64,000 bases of DNA from Baylisascaris procyonis (lineage: Eukaryota > Nematoda > Chromadorea > Rhabditida > Ascarididae), in NCBI GenBank assembly GCA_037389465.1, contig JAZARR010000072.1, positions 385,001 through 449,000 on the forward strand, in the 5' to 3' direction. How positions within the stretch are numbered: the first letter of the stretch is position 1; every line of letters starts with the position of its first letter. This document shows positions 45,813-58,316 of this stretch, in pieces. A program made the translations under genes and the position numbers. A model generated the notes under the pieces. The model did not search any database. It worked only from the letters and a program-made list of their open reading frames with translations, and was not told the DNA's origin.

Positions 45813-46333
45813 CTGGAGAGATACCAAAATCTCGCGCCGCAATTCTTTCTGACATAGGTGACATCTATTCCCTAAATGAAAAAGCAATTTAAAAAGACCG
45901 ATCGGTGGTCTAATATCCCAACGCGAGTTGTGCGTATGTAAAAACCTGCCACAGTTAATACTCTCATTATAAATTGCGGTATAGCCCAGCACACCTCCCA
46001 GGTCACTACGTAATGATTTGTGCGAATTAAAGGCTGAAATTTCAAAGACCTATACCTTTCCCACAAACAGCGCACAACAAAAGGAATTCTTATCAAAAAC
46101 TTTCGTGACATTGACCCTTGGCACCATCAGAAGCGTAATCTCCAGTCATATGGATCTCCCTTTTTAGCATTAGATTTGAATATGCAAACGCTTCTACCTG
46201 TTCGGATGCGCACCCCGCGTCGCCCGCTCTTCCCCGCCGACAGGTTACGCGCTTCTGAATTCTATGTGAGCAATGCCCTTGCCCACTCCATGGAATAAGC
46301 CTTTATATATAAGCGGGGTAAAGAAAAGGAAAC

Positions 46334-46552
46334 CAACATGTTGGGTGCGGCGGAAGGTGGGTCGTCATCGTCTTCATCCGACGTGTCATTATTGCTGTTC
46401 ACATTTTGTTCGTCGTTCTGGCTAGGTGAACCTGCTGACACTGTAACATTCGATGCGTTCGCCGCTACAGATTGCAAGCTACGACTTCAGGAAAGCGACA
46501 TCACACACCGTGGTTGCTCGCATGACGCGAACTCAACCAACCTATCCAAAAT
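46334..46552 (-). pseudogene. HUWE1-like exon with acidic linker and in-frame TGA
   Basis: After TTTCAG the frame reads ILDRLVEFASCEQPRCVMSLS, then TGA (46,487-46,489), then a Ser/Asn/Asp-rich linker ending TSDEDDDDPPSAAPNML at a GTTTCC donor. The conserved start and the acidic tail agree with HUWE1. An intron that would remove the stop would be under 35 bases. Confidence 0.62.
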
Positions 46553-47030
46553 CTGAAACAAGTAATGAAATGATAGAAGGCAACTCGCCAAACAGTCTGT
46601 GCTTCAGTTTCAAAAGAAGCAATCACACACGTTACGATCTGAGATTCGCATATTCCGTCAAGTACTAGCTTACCGGAAACAAAACTTACCCAACACTAAG
46701 CGACAATGATCCTCAAGTTTCAATGATGCGAGCTAGTGAAGCTCAGCCTGTAATAGCAAGTGAAGCCTACTAACGAAAACATTCACCTTTCCTTCGCTGT
46801 TTTTTGAAGACCTCGGATTACAAGTCAACCCCTCCAGATCCTAAAATCTGTGGCTTATTCCCTCTCCCTTTGAGATGGGAAATGCGAGTTGCGTGTATTT
46901 AATCAAAATTACTAATCCAGAGTGTCATGAAGAGGTGGAAGCATCCATACAAGGAATCAACTATCCAAAGAAATTACAAAAAATTAAATTGGTAAATCAC
47001 GGAATTACAAATTGACTAAAGTACACCTAC

Positions 47031-47122
47031 TTTAACTATTGAGTTAAGAAGTTGAGGTCGAAGTGCCGGTTGATGTCGCAGAAGATCGTCAAGCGCTGAG
47101 CCCAAACTCACTGATGTTTCCT
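47031..47122 (-). CDS. HUWE1-like exon (DUF913 region)
   Basis: TTTGCTCCAG is followed by LGSALDDLLRHQPALRPQLL and a GTAGGT donor. HUWE1 has LGSAVDELMRHQPTLK at this point. Intact. Confidence 0.78.
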
Positions 47123-47516
47123 CTGGAGCAAAATGAAATGAGAATGTAGGCTGAGCCTCAAATACTCTTATTTTTGAGAATTTATTTACTCTAAGATACC
47201 TGCACAGGTAAAACAGAAAAGTGCTAAGGAATCCTCTTAAATGAAAGCAAATTAAACTCTCAATTAAAAATCAGCTAAACTGAAGCCTGTAAGAGGCGTA
47301 ATTTCGACTGATGAGAGCAAAATCAAGTCTGCAGTCTTCCTCACACATACAATATAACCAAGAGATGGAATAAATTGAAAACTGTTAGATTTGATCATAA
47401 ACACTTCAGAACACTATTTCTAAATGCAAGCACATTCATGCCACCTTGAACCGGGTCGACTTCAAGACTGTATAAAGTCATAGATTACCCATCGGTCCCG
47501 ATTTATTCCATGTCAC

Positions 47517-47732
47517 GCAAATCTAATGATCCATCAAAAGGAGGACTTATCTCATTTCGGCGACGTTTCACTGCGCTAATGAACTTCGTAGATAGACGGA
47601 TGTTGCAGATGTGTTCGAATGGTTCTTCGGCGATGAAAGCCTGTAGTCCTCGCTCATTCAGACATAATGCTGTGAAGGTGTTTGGAAGTGCAAAAAGCAC
47701 ATCTCGTGATGTCGGCAGTGCAATATCATATG
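47517..47732 (-). CDS. HUWE1-like exon (start of recognisable homology)
   Basis: The frame reads LPTSRDVLFALPNTFTALCLN, then ERGLQAFIAEEPFEHIC and VKRRRNE. HUWE1 has [21 protein letters not shown] and FERLFKVLLS at this place, the strongest match of the set. The acceptor is an unusual TTATAAG and the donor GTGACA. Confidence 0.82.
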
Positions 47733-47885
47733 CTTATAACGAGCTAAAAGTTTCGCATTTTTCGATTATTTACCACAACAATTAATTGCCTATTCTAATA
47801 CTGAAATGTTGCTCTTCATTTATGTGCGTTCATTAGCGAGCCTCGGGTTGTAGTACTTCCCGTAATACTGGAACTGAAGGCTGCC

Positions 47886-47968
47886 CCCCCCATTCTCCCT
47901 TCTTCCCTTTCCAACTCCCATCCCCCCCATTCTCCCTTCCCTTTCCAACTCCCATCCCCCCCCCCCCA
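47886..47968. repeat. pyrimidine-rich tract with a direct repeat
   Basis: The phrase CCATTCTCCCTTC ... CCTTTCCAACTCCCATCCCC occurs twice head to tail, ending in a run of C followed by a run of A. It lies in an intron-like stretch. Confidence 0.8.
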
Positions 47969-48947
47969 AAAAAAATGAAGATCCAGGATTGGAAACGGGA
48001 AAGAACGAAGAAGGAAACATATGGCTACTTCGGTAATGGTGCGATAGGAAGTGCCCAACCTGTTGGCAAATTCGAGTTGGAGATGTGCTGATCCTTCCAG
48101 CTAAGATGCGCTTTCCTCATGCAGAGAACCGCAGATAGCTCTCAATAGCCTTCCGTGCTGTTTGGAAGTCACCGCTGGACACTTGCAACTAAGTCGTTTA
48201 TATTCAATAAAGCCTAGCAAGGTAGAGAAAAGAGATTAATTAAACAAGAATCGGACGGTGAAGCTGCTTTAGCTTTTCACCGAGGAAGCAAATTACAGCG
48301 AGGGAAAGGAAGGAGCGAAAGCGAAACACTCAGGGATGCCTCATTTCAACTACTTGTCACCTCACGTGTAAATAAAACGAACACTGAAATACATTACCGG
48401 TCACCTTATTTGAATGCCAACTATAAAATTTCTAAAAGGAGTTTTTCTCAAACAGTTTACCAGTATATATCAAAAACCGTCAAAAAATCTTGTCGAAAAG
48501 GATCTTCTTTTCAGTAAACTTGACGTTTATCACCTCAATAATGAATAATTTATGCACCTACATAGCGAATTTTAGATGTTGGATTATTTGCTTCCATTGC
48601 TTTCAACAAATAATTTAATGCTAATTATTAATCAAAAATCTTACCGAAGTTTTATAAGGAAATATTCATCCTCCAAAACCATAAATTTACCGCGCTAAGG
48701 ATATCTGCCCGAAGTCGCACATACTTGTATCACCACGTCATATTGCAACATAATCAACTCGTTTGCGAAAAGTGTACCTTTCAGCTCGAAGCCAAGCCAA
48801 CGCCCGCTGCAAACACAAACTCGATGTGAACGCCGCCGATGTATAGTGCAAGTCCGATCCGATCCCAGTCATCGCCTTATTCCATTCACCTTCATATTAT
48901 CACGGATTGAGGTTGATCTGGTTCCAGCCACGAGTGGATCGCACTTA

Positions 48948-49109
48948 TCTAAACTGTTCGACACGAGGGAACGTTCTCCGCTCTTTCTTTTGCGCCAGTC
49001 GATCTAGTTCCATCGTCCAATACCCGCTACCCGACATATTCTTTGACGCAGCCAACAACGTCGCTACACCTGGCCTGATTCCCATACCAAAGGAGAACAA
49101 ATCATCACA
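48948..49109 (-). CDS. unassigned exon-like open frame
   Basis: After a good acceptor (CAGTTTCAG) the frame is open for 54 codons (CDDLFSFGMGIRPGV, then TMELDRLAQKKERR) and ends at TAA just before GTGCGA. It could be an upstream HUWE1-like exon, but the match is too weak to claim. Confidence 0.35.
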
Positions 49110-49843
49110 CTGAAACTGTTTCTTTTCAAAATCCCACTTTATAGCTTCTAATTACATTTACAGTAAGTTGCTCAAATTCACTGGAAACAATAGGTTATTA
49201 AGTGTGTAAGGTGGATGAAACGAGTGAAAAACAACTGTCATGCAAACTTTATCGCGTTGGTCCACTCAGCAGTTTCAGATATGGCCTTTCGGAACTTCAA
49301 AAAACAGCAGCATCCGCCCCACCCCAAGAAGCATGAAAAAACTTACAAGGACCCTTTAAACATGGGGTTTCGTTTTTAGGCCATCAACAGAGAAGAAACT
49401 TCAACAAAACAAGGGAACTTTTAGCGAAACTATACTATTCTTACTTCCCTTCCAGCGCTTCTAAAACAATTCAGAGACAACAAAATAAAACAAAACGCGC
49501 TTCAGAAATTTCCAGCACAGCAACATAGTGATCAAAGGTTGAGCCTAACTTAACGGCAATACCGATCAGGCGATTGGAAGCATATATCACTGCCACCGTG
49601 GAAAATGACAACGAGCAGTGAAGCTTGCATTAGACGAGAACATGAAACACACAACGAGGTTTCAGAATCGAGAAATACAAAATTAGCCAGCCTATGACCA
49701 ATTAACATTTCATAAATCATACAAAACAATATAACAATTATTCACTATGACATGGCGATGTGAATACAAGATATGAAGCAGTATAAATATAAAGTTTAGG
49801 AATATAAATATAAAAGCAGCAATAAAATATAAGATATAAAGCA

Positions 49844-49882
49844 GGGCAGTAGAGGCTCGTTCATGTAAATCCTCTACTGCCC
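49844..49882. repeat. 12-bp perfect inverted repeat
   Basis: GGGCAGTAGAGG at 49,844-49,855 pairs with CCTCTACTGCCC at 49,871-49,882 across a 15-base loop. AT-rich TATAAATATAAA sequence precedes it. It may be the end of a small foldback transposon. Confidence 0.65.
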
Positions 49883-50143
49883 TCTTATGTCTTTCTTATT
49901 TAGGAACCTGGGACATCTGTCTCCATCCTTTACTACCTTGAGACATCTAACCTGCCACTGCCCACAAGCTCAATGCTTTAATCAAATACAACGTCAGCAG
50001 GCGCTAACCTTGGTAGTAACGTGCAGAGACGACTGCAGACAGTCATTAGACGACACCCGCCCCTCCCCTTCCTCTCCCTCCCCCTCCTACCTTGAAGGGA
50101 AAAGTCACAGAGATCGAGAGAAGTTCCGTATATAAGTGGTTAC

Positions 50144-50280
50144 GTAACAAAACATTCAGTGCACGAACAGAGTCATCTCCGTATGAATCACCGTAATAGC
50201 CGCCTCCATAACCACCATCGCAGCGACCGCCCTCTGATGCACACCGCCGCACGCTCATCTGAGTCTTTTTACCACTGCAC
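50144..50280 (-). CDS. unassigned exon, Gly/Tyr-rich
   Basis: A strong acceptor (CCTTTTCAG) and donor (GTAACC) bound an open frame with KTQMSVRRCASEGGR, a GYGGGYYGDSYGDD stretch and VRALNVLL. It is probably a real exon. It lies between the WDFY3-like and HUWE1-like parts and cannot be assigned to either. Confidence 0.45.
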
Positions 50281-52108
50281 CTGCTGAAAAGGAAACGTAG
50301 AATGAATTTTACCTCAAAAATACAAAACTCTGTCCTAGTTCAAAAAACTTAAACGTCCGAAAGGAATGTGAAATTATAATGTGAAAGTCAAACCAACAAT
50401 GGTCAAGATTGATCTGCGCGCAAACGTTGCACAATCCGAGAGGAGATCAACTCTCATCGCATCGCGTAAATAACGACAATTCAACAATCAATTCCTACAA
50501 ATCACTTCACTAAAATAACAACGCTACAGAAATCAACCACCCATTACTTCAACATCAACCATACCACGCTACCACCCAGAATATTGCCGGAAAGGACGAC
50601 AGGTCCCTCTCCCATTTTGAATAAAAACCTCCCATTTTCGACAGATCTCAAGCAGCTTGCCTGCTTCAGTAGTGATGACTCGAGAACATTCGCCCTAATA
50701 TGCGTTACTCTTGAAAAGAATAGTGACGAGTGGCATAATGCTGAATGATTCGCTATGAAATTGTTTTTTTTTTTTCAAAAAACGAGATGAAACATTGCTG
50801 AAAGCCCAGCATTCTAGTGTTTCCAAGATATGCGCTATACCCGTTATCAACACCAAATGGATCGTGCTATGAAAGCTAAATATTCCCCGCTCTTTCTAGA
50901 CAACAAAAAAGATCGACTGGACGATAAGGAGACCTCGAGATAGTTGTTCCATGGTGGCCATATGACTCGTTCAAACCAGCATTAGATCACCCTGTCAACC
51001 GGTAACAAAATGGTGCCTCATTATGCATGCAGCAATATCGACCGATCAGGCCAACAAACTTTCAATAATGGGGAGAACTGAACAACTTGAAAAAGAACGC
51101 AGCACTCTAATGAAATGCACAAACCCCAAAAACAACATTTTCGTCGAACAAGCAAAAACACGTATTTGTCAACAAACATATATAGGTTAGCTTCATAATG
51201 AAATTATTATGTAAATTTGAAAACTAAGATAGCCTAATCAACGAACACCGAAATCATGCCCACTATCACGGAATCGGCGAAAATGACGCAGGCAACTAAT
51301 CCACGGATGGGCTCAGGACCACAAGACCCAGACCTCTCTAAAGATTAGACAGAAGATAAGACTGAAATAAACCTAAAGTACCGCAAAACATGACCATAGC
51401 GGCAACAAAAATGACTGGTTCGATGAAAAAAATTGTTGACAACAAAAATAAAGCATTTGCGTGCAAGTGCGTCAACTTCTACAACCTAGAAACAAGGTTG
51501 GTTTGCAAGCGCCAAAGAAAAACAAGGATAAAGCATGCTGCAAAACTTAGTTTCCTCATAAATAAACGTTCTTCTTGAAAGCTACAAATATGGGCAGCTA
51601 ATTAGCAAAACGAGCCAACAATAAAAGCACATACGCCACAAAGCACAATCCGTGCAAATGAAAACGACTATGCCCAAATAAGTAATAAAATGGGCTGCTA
51701 AAACTAGCCTAGCCCTACCCACTGAATTATCAAATTAAATAAGCTTAAATCAAATTAGATAAGAATAATTCTAGTCAAATTAAACTGAAATAAGAGAAAG
51801 TCAGAAGTCCCAAACAATAAAGATGAGAATAAAAAAGAAAAAGGTCGTTAACCACACAAACGATACCGCATCATTTGCATGCTCATTCGATGACTCCAAA
51901 AATAAACTTTAAAAATTTTCTATAGCTTAGAAACTGAATTTCCGTCTCTGCTAATAATCTAAATTTTTTATAGCTTCTCACTGAATGATTTTAACAGTCA
52001 AACCTAAGCACTGTTGGTGCTGAATAATGAGCAAAAGGTCTCTGATACATCAATACTCGTAGATGTACACATACTTGAGGATTTTTGATTGCAATTAAAT
52101 ACACTTAC

Positions 52109-52345
52109 CTAGGGATATATAGATGGCTTGCACTGAGGGAAGGAGGGAGGAGAGTTCGGGTCTAATAGCCCCGAGGGTGAAGGTGAAATCGTACCAGCAT
52201 CGAGGCCCCTGTGGCTTCGCCGAAAGCACATGCATTCGTAGACCCCGGAAGAAAGGGCGCGAATGCTTCGGTCTAGAGCTCTTATTGTGATGCTGGAGTG
52301 ACTCCGAGCTTGGTGCCTGGTTTGTTGAAGCCACCGATGGCCACT
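52109..52345 (-). CDS. possible exon, GC-rich open frame with consensus donor
   Basis: About 78 codons are open and end exactly at AG followed by GTAAGT. The composition is much more GC-rich than the surroundings. The encoded stretch (Ser/Pro/Arg-rich, ending SSLLPSVQAIYISL) has no recognised domain, and no good acceptor was found. Confidence 0.3.
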   Translation of the reverse strand, partial: SGHRWLQQTRHQARSHSSITIRALDRSIRALSSGVYECMCFRRSHRGLDAGTISPSPSGLLDPNSPPSFPQCKPSIYP

Positions 52346-52927
52346 TCCCCCCTCAGAACCCTTAAAATCTATATTTCACTAAAAGTGATATCTCTATAAA
52401 CAAATTACGACAGCATATGCTTGCACATACCTGTGGCAAACTACGACAGCAGATACCTGCACATACCTCTGGCAGAAGCAATTGGCAAATAAGACAAAAT
52501 AAGCAAGTCGAGAAGTCTACCAATACAGGAGATCTGATAAACCAGTTTCACCAAATTTTTGAGTAATGCATTCGTGTTTTAACTGATCCGATTACTTATA
52601 GAAACTCCTCGAAAGATTCGCTTTCTTCTCATCCAATCGCTATCAAATGAAAACCCGTTGAACCGTTGAACCGTTGAACGGTCAGCCCTAAGTACTTGCG
52701 ACTCCATCTGGAGTCGATAGATCGAACTAAATGATTTATATGTGCACCAAACTACAACGGCATACGTTATACCCTGTAAATTATAGCTCTCCTTTAGTGG
52801 TTCCCAAGAAGAAACTAGCGGAATCAGGACACAGAAATGGACCTTATATACATAGAGGTAAGATGTCACCATAACGCACGCTACAAATGCAAATCTGCAG
52901 AAAAACCTAGAGTAAATAAATGCTTAC

Positions 52928-53029
52928 GTCCAGTAGGTTTGTAGTAGACATGGACTTCTGAGCGACCGTTGATGACGCAGCTGGACTGGCACTTGCTGCC
53001 TTCGCTTCTCGAGAGGTTCCTTAACGTTA
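52928..53029 (-). CDS. possible exon, frame uncertain
   Basis: A TATCGCAG acceptor and a GTAAGC donor bound 102 bases open in two frames, one ending GRSEVHVYYKPTG. Assignment is not possible. Confidence 0.35.
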
Positions 53030-53489
53030 CTGCGATACTTCAGGTAGCAAGCACATTGCTATCTATATTCTGCTCCATTTCATTTTTCTTCTTATCGTAC
53101 CCAAAGCATTTCCCGTCAAACTGCACTGTAGTTGCGGTAGCTGATAAACTTTATGCACCGCTTTGTGCGCACAGTATATGAAGGCGTGATAAAGGCAGTA
53201 GCAGAGGCAAGCAAAGGGAGGAATGTGGACCACCCCCGTGATATCCACCATGCCAGTGAAGCGTAGAGGATTTTTCTAGTCTAAATAGACGAAATTTCAA
53301 AGAGGAATTCACTAGTTCCGGTGGCAGGGTCGATTCCTTCAGAAATATCTAACTGCACCTGCCACGGTTGAGTGAACTTACGCAGGTCGGTCAACAAACC
53401 TAAATCTTAAAGGCACCATCACTGAGTACTGAACTGCCTCAATTCCAAGTGTCACTATTCGTAATCACATCAGCAGTTCACATGCTTAC

Positions 53490-53559
53490 CTGCAGCATCA
53501 GCAAACGCAGGCCCACACTATCACTGCTGGAGGACGATATATCAGCTGACAATGTGCCA
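53490..53559 (-). CDS. small exon made of, or flanked by, duplicated splice-site sequence
   Basis: The frame reads GTLSADISSSSDSVGLRLLM and ends at CAG followed by GTAAGC. The sequence from GTTTGCTGATGCTGCAG through GTAAGCAT to ATTACGAATAGTG occurs both upstream (ending 53,582) and downstream of this exon, so the exon is bracketed by copies of one donor-acceptor module. Confidence 0.4.
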
Positions 53560-53949
53560 CTATTCGTAATCAGATGCTTACCTGCAGCATCAGCAAACGG
53601 TGCATTGCTGCGCGAGATCGCATTTTGGTAGAATAGAGAACGGCAACCACTCGGTGCCCACTTCCCCTTTCACGAACATCCTTCCGCTGAATTACGCGGT
53701 GCCAGAGATAACTGTCGCCTACAACATCCAAAAGTGAGGCGTAAATTAAACGAAATGATCAAAAACAAGAGTGACTATTCCTCGATAATCGTAATTGTAA
53801 CTTAAATTGCGAACGTAAAATTGTATACCATCGCTGACCTAAATACTTCAATTCTTGCAAGTCAGACGAATGAACAACTGAGAGAAAGCAACCAATACCT
53901 GGCGAATAGTGTGAATCCACCAAAAACCGCAAACTGCTGCGTCAGATAC

Positions 53950-54165
53950 TATCATGCTGCAGAGGCTCCGAGTAGGCCACGGGATGACGACTGCGTGTGA
54001 TTCTCACAGAGCATCCCGGCCACGTACTGAAAGGCAAACCCCGGATATACGGGTGCAACGCTATCAACCCGAACGTCACTGCTAAAAATCTTAGTTGCTA
54101 AATATTCGAGTAGAAATGCGAATGGAACTCCAAAGATCCGAGCCGACCCTTGGCGGATGGACGGA
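53950..54165 (-). CDS. WDFY3-like exon (PGF motif)
   Basis: The frame reads IFGVPFAFLLEYLATKIF and VYPGFAFQYVAGMLCENHTQ. WDFY-family proteins have FPGFPVLQSFLPKHTNVP at the matching place. The frame meets TGA near 53,955; limits are uncertain. Confidence 0.45.
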
Positions 54166-54175
54166 TCGTCAGGTG

Positions 54176-54176
54176 A

Positions 54177-54225
<49 letters not shown>

Positions 54226-54232
54226 CCTAAGT
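54176..54232. repeat. (TA)n microsatellite
   Basis: An uninterrupted alternation of T and A over about 45 bases, with imperfect TATATACA flanks. The tyrosine-isoleucine open frames across it are artefacts. Confidence 0.95.
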
Positions 54233-55448
54233 GTATATATTTCTGCCTGCGCCAGGCATTTTTCAAAGCATCTGCATCACTGTGGGATACTCTGACCTCA
54301 TCGATAATTGACGGCCGGGAGGGGAGAAGGAGAAAGGGAACGGCTCGATTGTTTAAAGAAAGAAGTGATTGTGCCTCGGAGCAACAGATCAACACGCATA
54401 GAACGTGATGCAGCTGACTACGTCAAGGTGGTCGGGTGTAAGCGAAACTGCGTAAAACTAATCACAGGTTTCGATAAACCGAACACAGTTAACAGCGCAT
54501 AAAAAGATTCCTCCAAAACTTATCCTATTCCATCAATAAAATTTACTCTGAAATTCAACGAGAAAAGTCACTCCACCTACTTCAAACAGGATGCATGAGA
54601 AAAAAAACTAGGAGAACGAAGAAGAAAGAAAAGGACGTAGTTTACGAATCAGCATTTCATGCGCACCCTTCCCAAATACAGATCTTATGCGACAAAATCA
54701 ACAAACCAAGATCCTTGCTCGTCCTATTCGTCATCTCTGCGGCCGCCAACCTATTGCATATCGCTTCAACATCACCACCCACTTGCGTTATGCGATGAGT
54801 GTATTCATTTGATACGTCGAAATAATAGGTTACCTTTCGAGCTGTAACCTATAGTGTACAAGAATACAGGCAAAATTTGCACATAAGAACACCTGTCCCA
54901 AATTGATAAATAAAAACGGACCTCAGTTGGTGGAATAAAACCTCGATCAGGAAGGTCCTCGACGCGGTCCAGGTTGTGCACAAACGTTCTCTTGCGCTGC
55001 CTTGCTCATTTCATTCTTTTAAAATCAAAACGAAAGGATAAAACCAAAAAATGGCAAGCGATATGATGCTCAAGGAAGTGAAGCGTTCGGCCAATGGCTA
55101 GTCCTCCATACTACTAGGTATATCAACTCTCAAGCAGCATTTACAGTCCTTCTCGAATACCGACCGCTATGCACAACCCAACTGACTTAAAAAAATGGAA
55201 CAACAAAAACTGAACAATGAATATAATTTCAGAAACAAAATTAATCGCACAAATTACACAGATTTTTCACAAAACAATACGTGATGTCGTATCTTACTTC
55301 AATTATTGGTAAACAGTTTTGATATATAAAAATATTATAAAAAGTAGTATTTTTTTAAATATGCTCACATAAATAAATATTTCAACGTAAAAATAATTGA
55401 ATAGAAACAAAAATAAAAAAATATATAAAAATAAAAAGATACGCTCAC

Positions 55449-55572
55449 CTTGAGCACACTTTCCGTAGCACTTTCGTCGAGGAATATCTTCCACAACGCA
55501 GGTAAGAAAGGTCGTCGCTCATCAATAACAACATACACAACTGCTCCAAAGCCATCATCTGAAAGCCACCCA
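55449..55572 (-). CDS. WDFY3-like exon
   Basis: The acceptor TTTCATAG and donor GTGAGC bound an open frame LSDDGFGAVVYVVIDERRPF, then LPALWKIFLDESATESVLK. The pattern fits the WDFY3 stretch LGFDWIMMFMEEHLHS ... MRILVVLLSNQSILIKF. Intact. Confidence 0.55.
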
Positions 55573-57493
55573 CTATGAAACACCGTCAACAAAATAGACA
55601 TTTAAACACAAATGTTCGGTAAGAATCTAAACCCTAAACCCTTTTATCAGAATGCAACAATCTGAGATGAGGAAAATTCAACATAAAACAATCTAATAGA
55701 TAAGCAATGTGAAACATTAAAACATCAAACATAGATTTTTTTCATTAAGGCAAACAATAATACACTTACTTGAAGCATAATGCAACACCGTGAGGATTCT
55801 TAAATACTAGCAGCAAAGTGAACGCTTAGTGAATACCACTTATTAAAGGCTCAAGCACCCCCAAACAACATGAGTTCTCCTCTCCAACAACTTGAAAGAC
55901 AATTACTGCAATGAAGATAGGCACTGAGGAAATGATAGAGAAGCAGAGCATAGGTGACTACATCCAAGTAATCGAATGGCAAAAAGAAAAGAAACATTTC
56001 AATCTAAACTTTTAGCAATTTTAGTGAAGTTTTAGAAGCTTTTGTGTTTTAATGAGCTTCTGTTTTTGTGCCAATGTTCAAAACGCTCTTTTTTAAATTT
56101 TTATGTGAAAGCCGAGCTTCCGCCTGCATTCAACGGTTTCCCATCAATACGTTACAAACACTATTATATGCGCTCGATGCCTCGATAAAAGACAAACGAT
56201 ATGAAAACAGTCATCGAAGCAACAAAAGATAAAAGGTTCGGAAAGCAATGGGATACTAACGTCAGGATCCGGATACAAAGTGATTCGATGCTGAGGTAGG
56301 CAAACATCGTCGTCACACTGTGTAAACATCAGAATCGGAACAACGAGGAGGGACTGGATTCGGTGCAAACAAAAAAATGTTGAAGTCAAATAGTTGGGTC
56401 ATAGAGATACAAAACAATATATAAATACTGCAAATGCTTTCGAAAAAACAATAACTTGGCAATGAGACAAAAATTTGAATTCCCGCTTCAGGGGAATTCG
56501 TTGCAGGACTCGTCGTTCATCACTGTAACATCCTATCAAAGTTATGCGCTACCCCCGTGATGGAGGTCATAATGAGGGGTAAGAAAAAAGAAAGAAAAAT
56601 ATCAACAAGAATAAAATATCAATGATATGCGCTAATTGGCAAATCACTTTCCATCCACGCCTATCCGCCAATACTATTTATCCGATACGTATCCTCTGTA
56701 CCGCCTACACAGTAGTAATCATAAAACGGCTTCTACGATTCATTCAAATTACCATTCAAGTTACCGATTCATTCAAGTTGTGATTCAAGTTCTATATTCT
56801 ACGATGTTTCCTTATTGCGTACACGTGTGCATAGGTGCACCATCCCTCTTGTTTTAAGAAGGGGTTTTATGTTCTGATTTTACAGTAGTTGCTTGAATAA
56901 AAGCCCATGTGAAGTGGAGCCTGTTGTCGGCGTAACGTTAAAAATCTCTCCAGCGCAAACGCCATCCCGAAGATGTATACAGTCTAGACTTTTTCGTATG
57001 CCTGTACTTAAAAAGGGTCAGTTTTTTAAATATGTCCAAATTTTCCTCAATAACATCCAGTACCTAAATCAGCCTGCCCCAACAAGAAGTAAAGAAAAAA
57101 TGAAGTGGAACAAACGAAAAAATTGAGAAAATGATGGAAAAAGGATGAAAAAATTAAGAAAAAAAGGAAGTGAGATGGCAAGCTAAGAGTAGAAGGTCGC
57201 AAGCTTTCCGTCTGGCAGCTCCAATTCCCTTTTCCCTCCCTTGGCATGATCGCAACTGATTCTGACGATCGTTGAAGGGAGAGTGTAAGTATATTCACGA
57301 TCTTAGACGCGATAGAGCAGCGGCGAGTACGGATGCAGAGGGAAGGAGGACCTCAAAATGTTTTCGAAGAAATCTCAAGTCAAAATAAATACGAATCACA
57401 ACTGAGTTCTATCAACAGTTTATAGCAGATATGGAGATTGATGATAACAGGAGAAGCAACTCCATGGAAATGGCTGACGATACTCACGCCTAC

Positions 57494-57574
57494 AGATAAG
57501 TCCCCAAAGATTGTTTGAAGGCCATCCAAAGTTATTCTTTGAGCCGTTCTATGCTTACATTTTCGGCATCTATC
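57494..57574 (-). CDS. WDFY3-like short exon
   Basis: TACCGCAG is followed by RITLDGLQTIFGDLS and a GTAGGC donor. It resembles the SLTVARIRKVYNKLD stretch of WDFY3 that follows the LamG-like part. The shortness limits confidence. Confidence 0.42.
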
Positions 57575-58261
57575 CTGCGGTACTGCATAACACGTATTCA
57601 ACTGTTTCTCAACGCCTGTGCGGCACAGATTTGAGCCCGGTGTTCAGTACGGCCGCTCTTGAAAAGAAGTGAGGAAATTTCGCATTGACGTTTGATAAAA
57701 CACCGGCTACTCAATCTGACCACTGCTGACTACAGTTTGCGGGGTGAGCAGATAGGCGAGGGAGGGAAGAAGGAAAGGAGGTAGGAATTATTTATTATTA
57801 TTTATAAATAATACGTGTCTTCAATACGTGCTCAGCAACATTGTTATCTCTTTAAAAATTTTTTGCGTAACACGGGAATATCGCAGGAAAAATTCAGAGG
57901 TAAACGAAGCAAAGACTCATGTCCACTGCTGAACAATCTGCAGCAGACACAACGAAAGCATATATACTATGCTCAGGAAAAAAAGAAATGCTCACGTGGG
58001 TAGGTTGCTGCCACTCCTTCCGTCATCCTAACCTCGGGTTATAAGTTCTAATTTCAAGCTCCTACTGACTGACGCTATCTGCTGTGGCCTTTGACCTTCA
58101 ACTGTGGGATGTGACGGCTGCGGGTAGCCTCCACCGTACTTGAGGGGGAGAGAAGGAAGAAAAGATGTCCATGTTCGCCGCAGAAAAGATCAAATAAACA
58201 CAAAGAAAACAGCTGCTTAATATAAGATGCACTACCGTAGTGGACAAACAAATAGGAGGGT

Positions 58262-58316
58262 ACGGTAGGAGAGAGAGAATGAGACTAAAAAAAGGAGAGA
58301 GAGGAAAGAGAGAGCA
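58262..58316. repeat. GA-rich purine tract
   Basis: A run of GAGAGA and AGGAGAGAGAGG with an A-run in between; simple-sequence DNA in an intron-like stretch. Confidence 0.8.

Larger units (their letters stand above)
37790..47732 (-). pseudogene. HUWE1/EEL-1-like gene fragment, multi-exon, with disabling changes
   Basis: About a dozen minus-strand exons match, in order, the stretch of HUWE1 from the DUF913 region through the UBA domain and some way beyond (roughly human residues 590-1,400). HUWE1 is a giant HECT-type ubiquitin ligase. Here the N-terminal DUF908 part, WWE, BH3-like and HECT parts are not seen. Three in-frame stops sit inside otherwise conserved exons (46,487-46,489; 45,020-45,022; 42,884-42,886). 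A frameshift near 37,905 and a possible fourth stop (41,371-41,373) add to this, while splice sites are mostly kept. The best reading is a decaying or partial copy; sequencing error is the alternative. Exon limits below are read by eye. Confidence 0.7.

Noticed and set aside
54095..54408. Open frames with Tyr-Ile repeats
   Set aside because: They are the translation of the (TA)n microsatellite.
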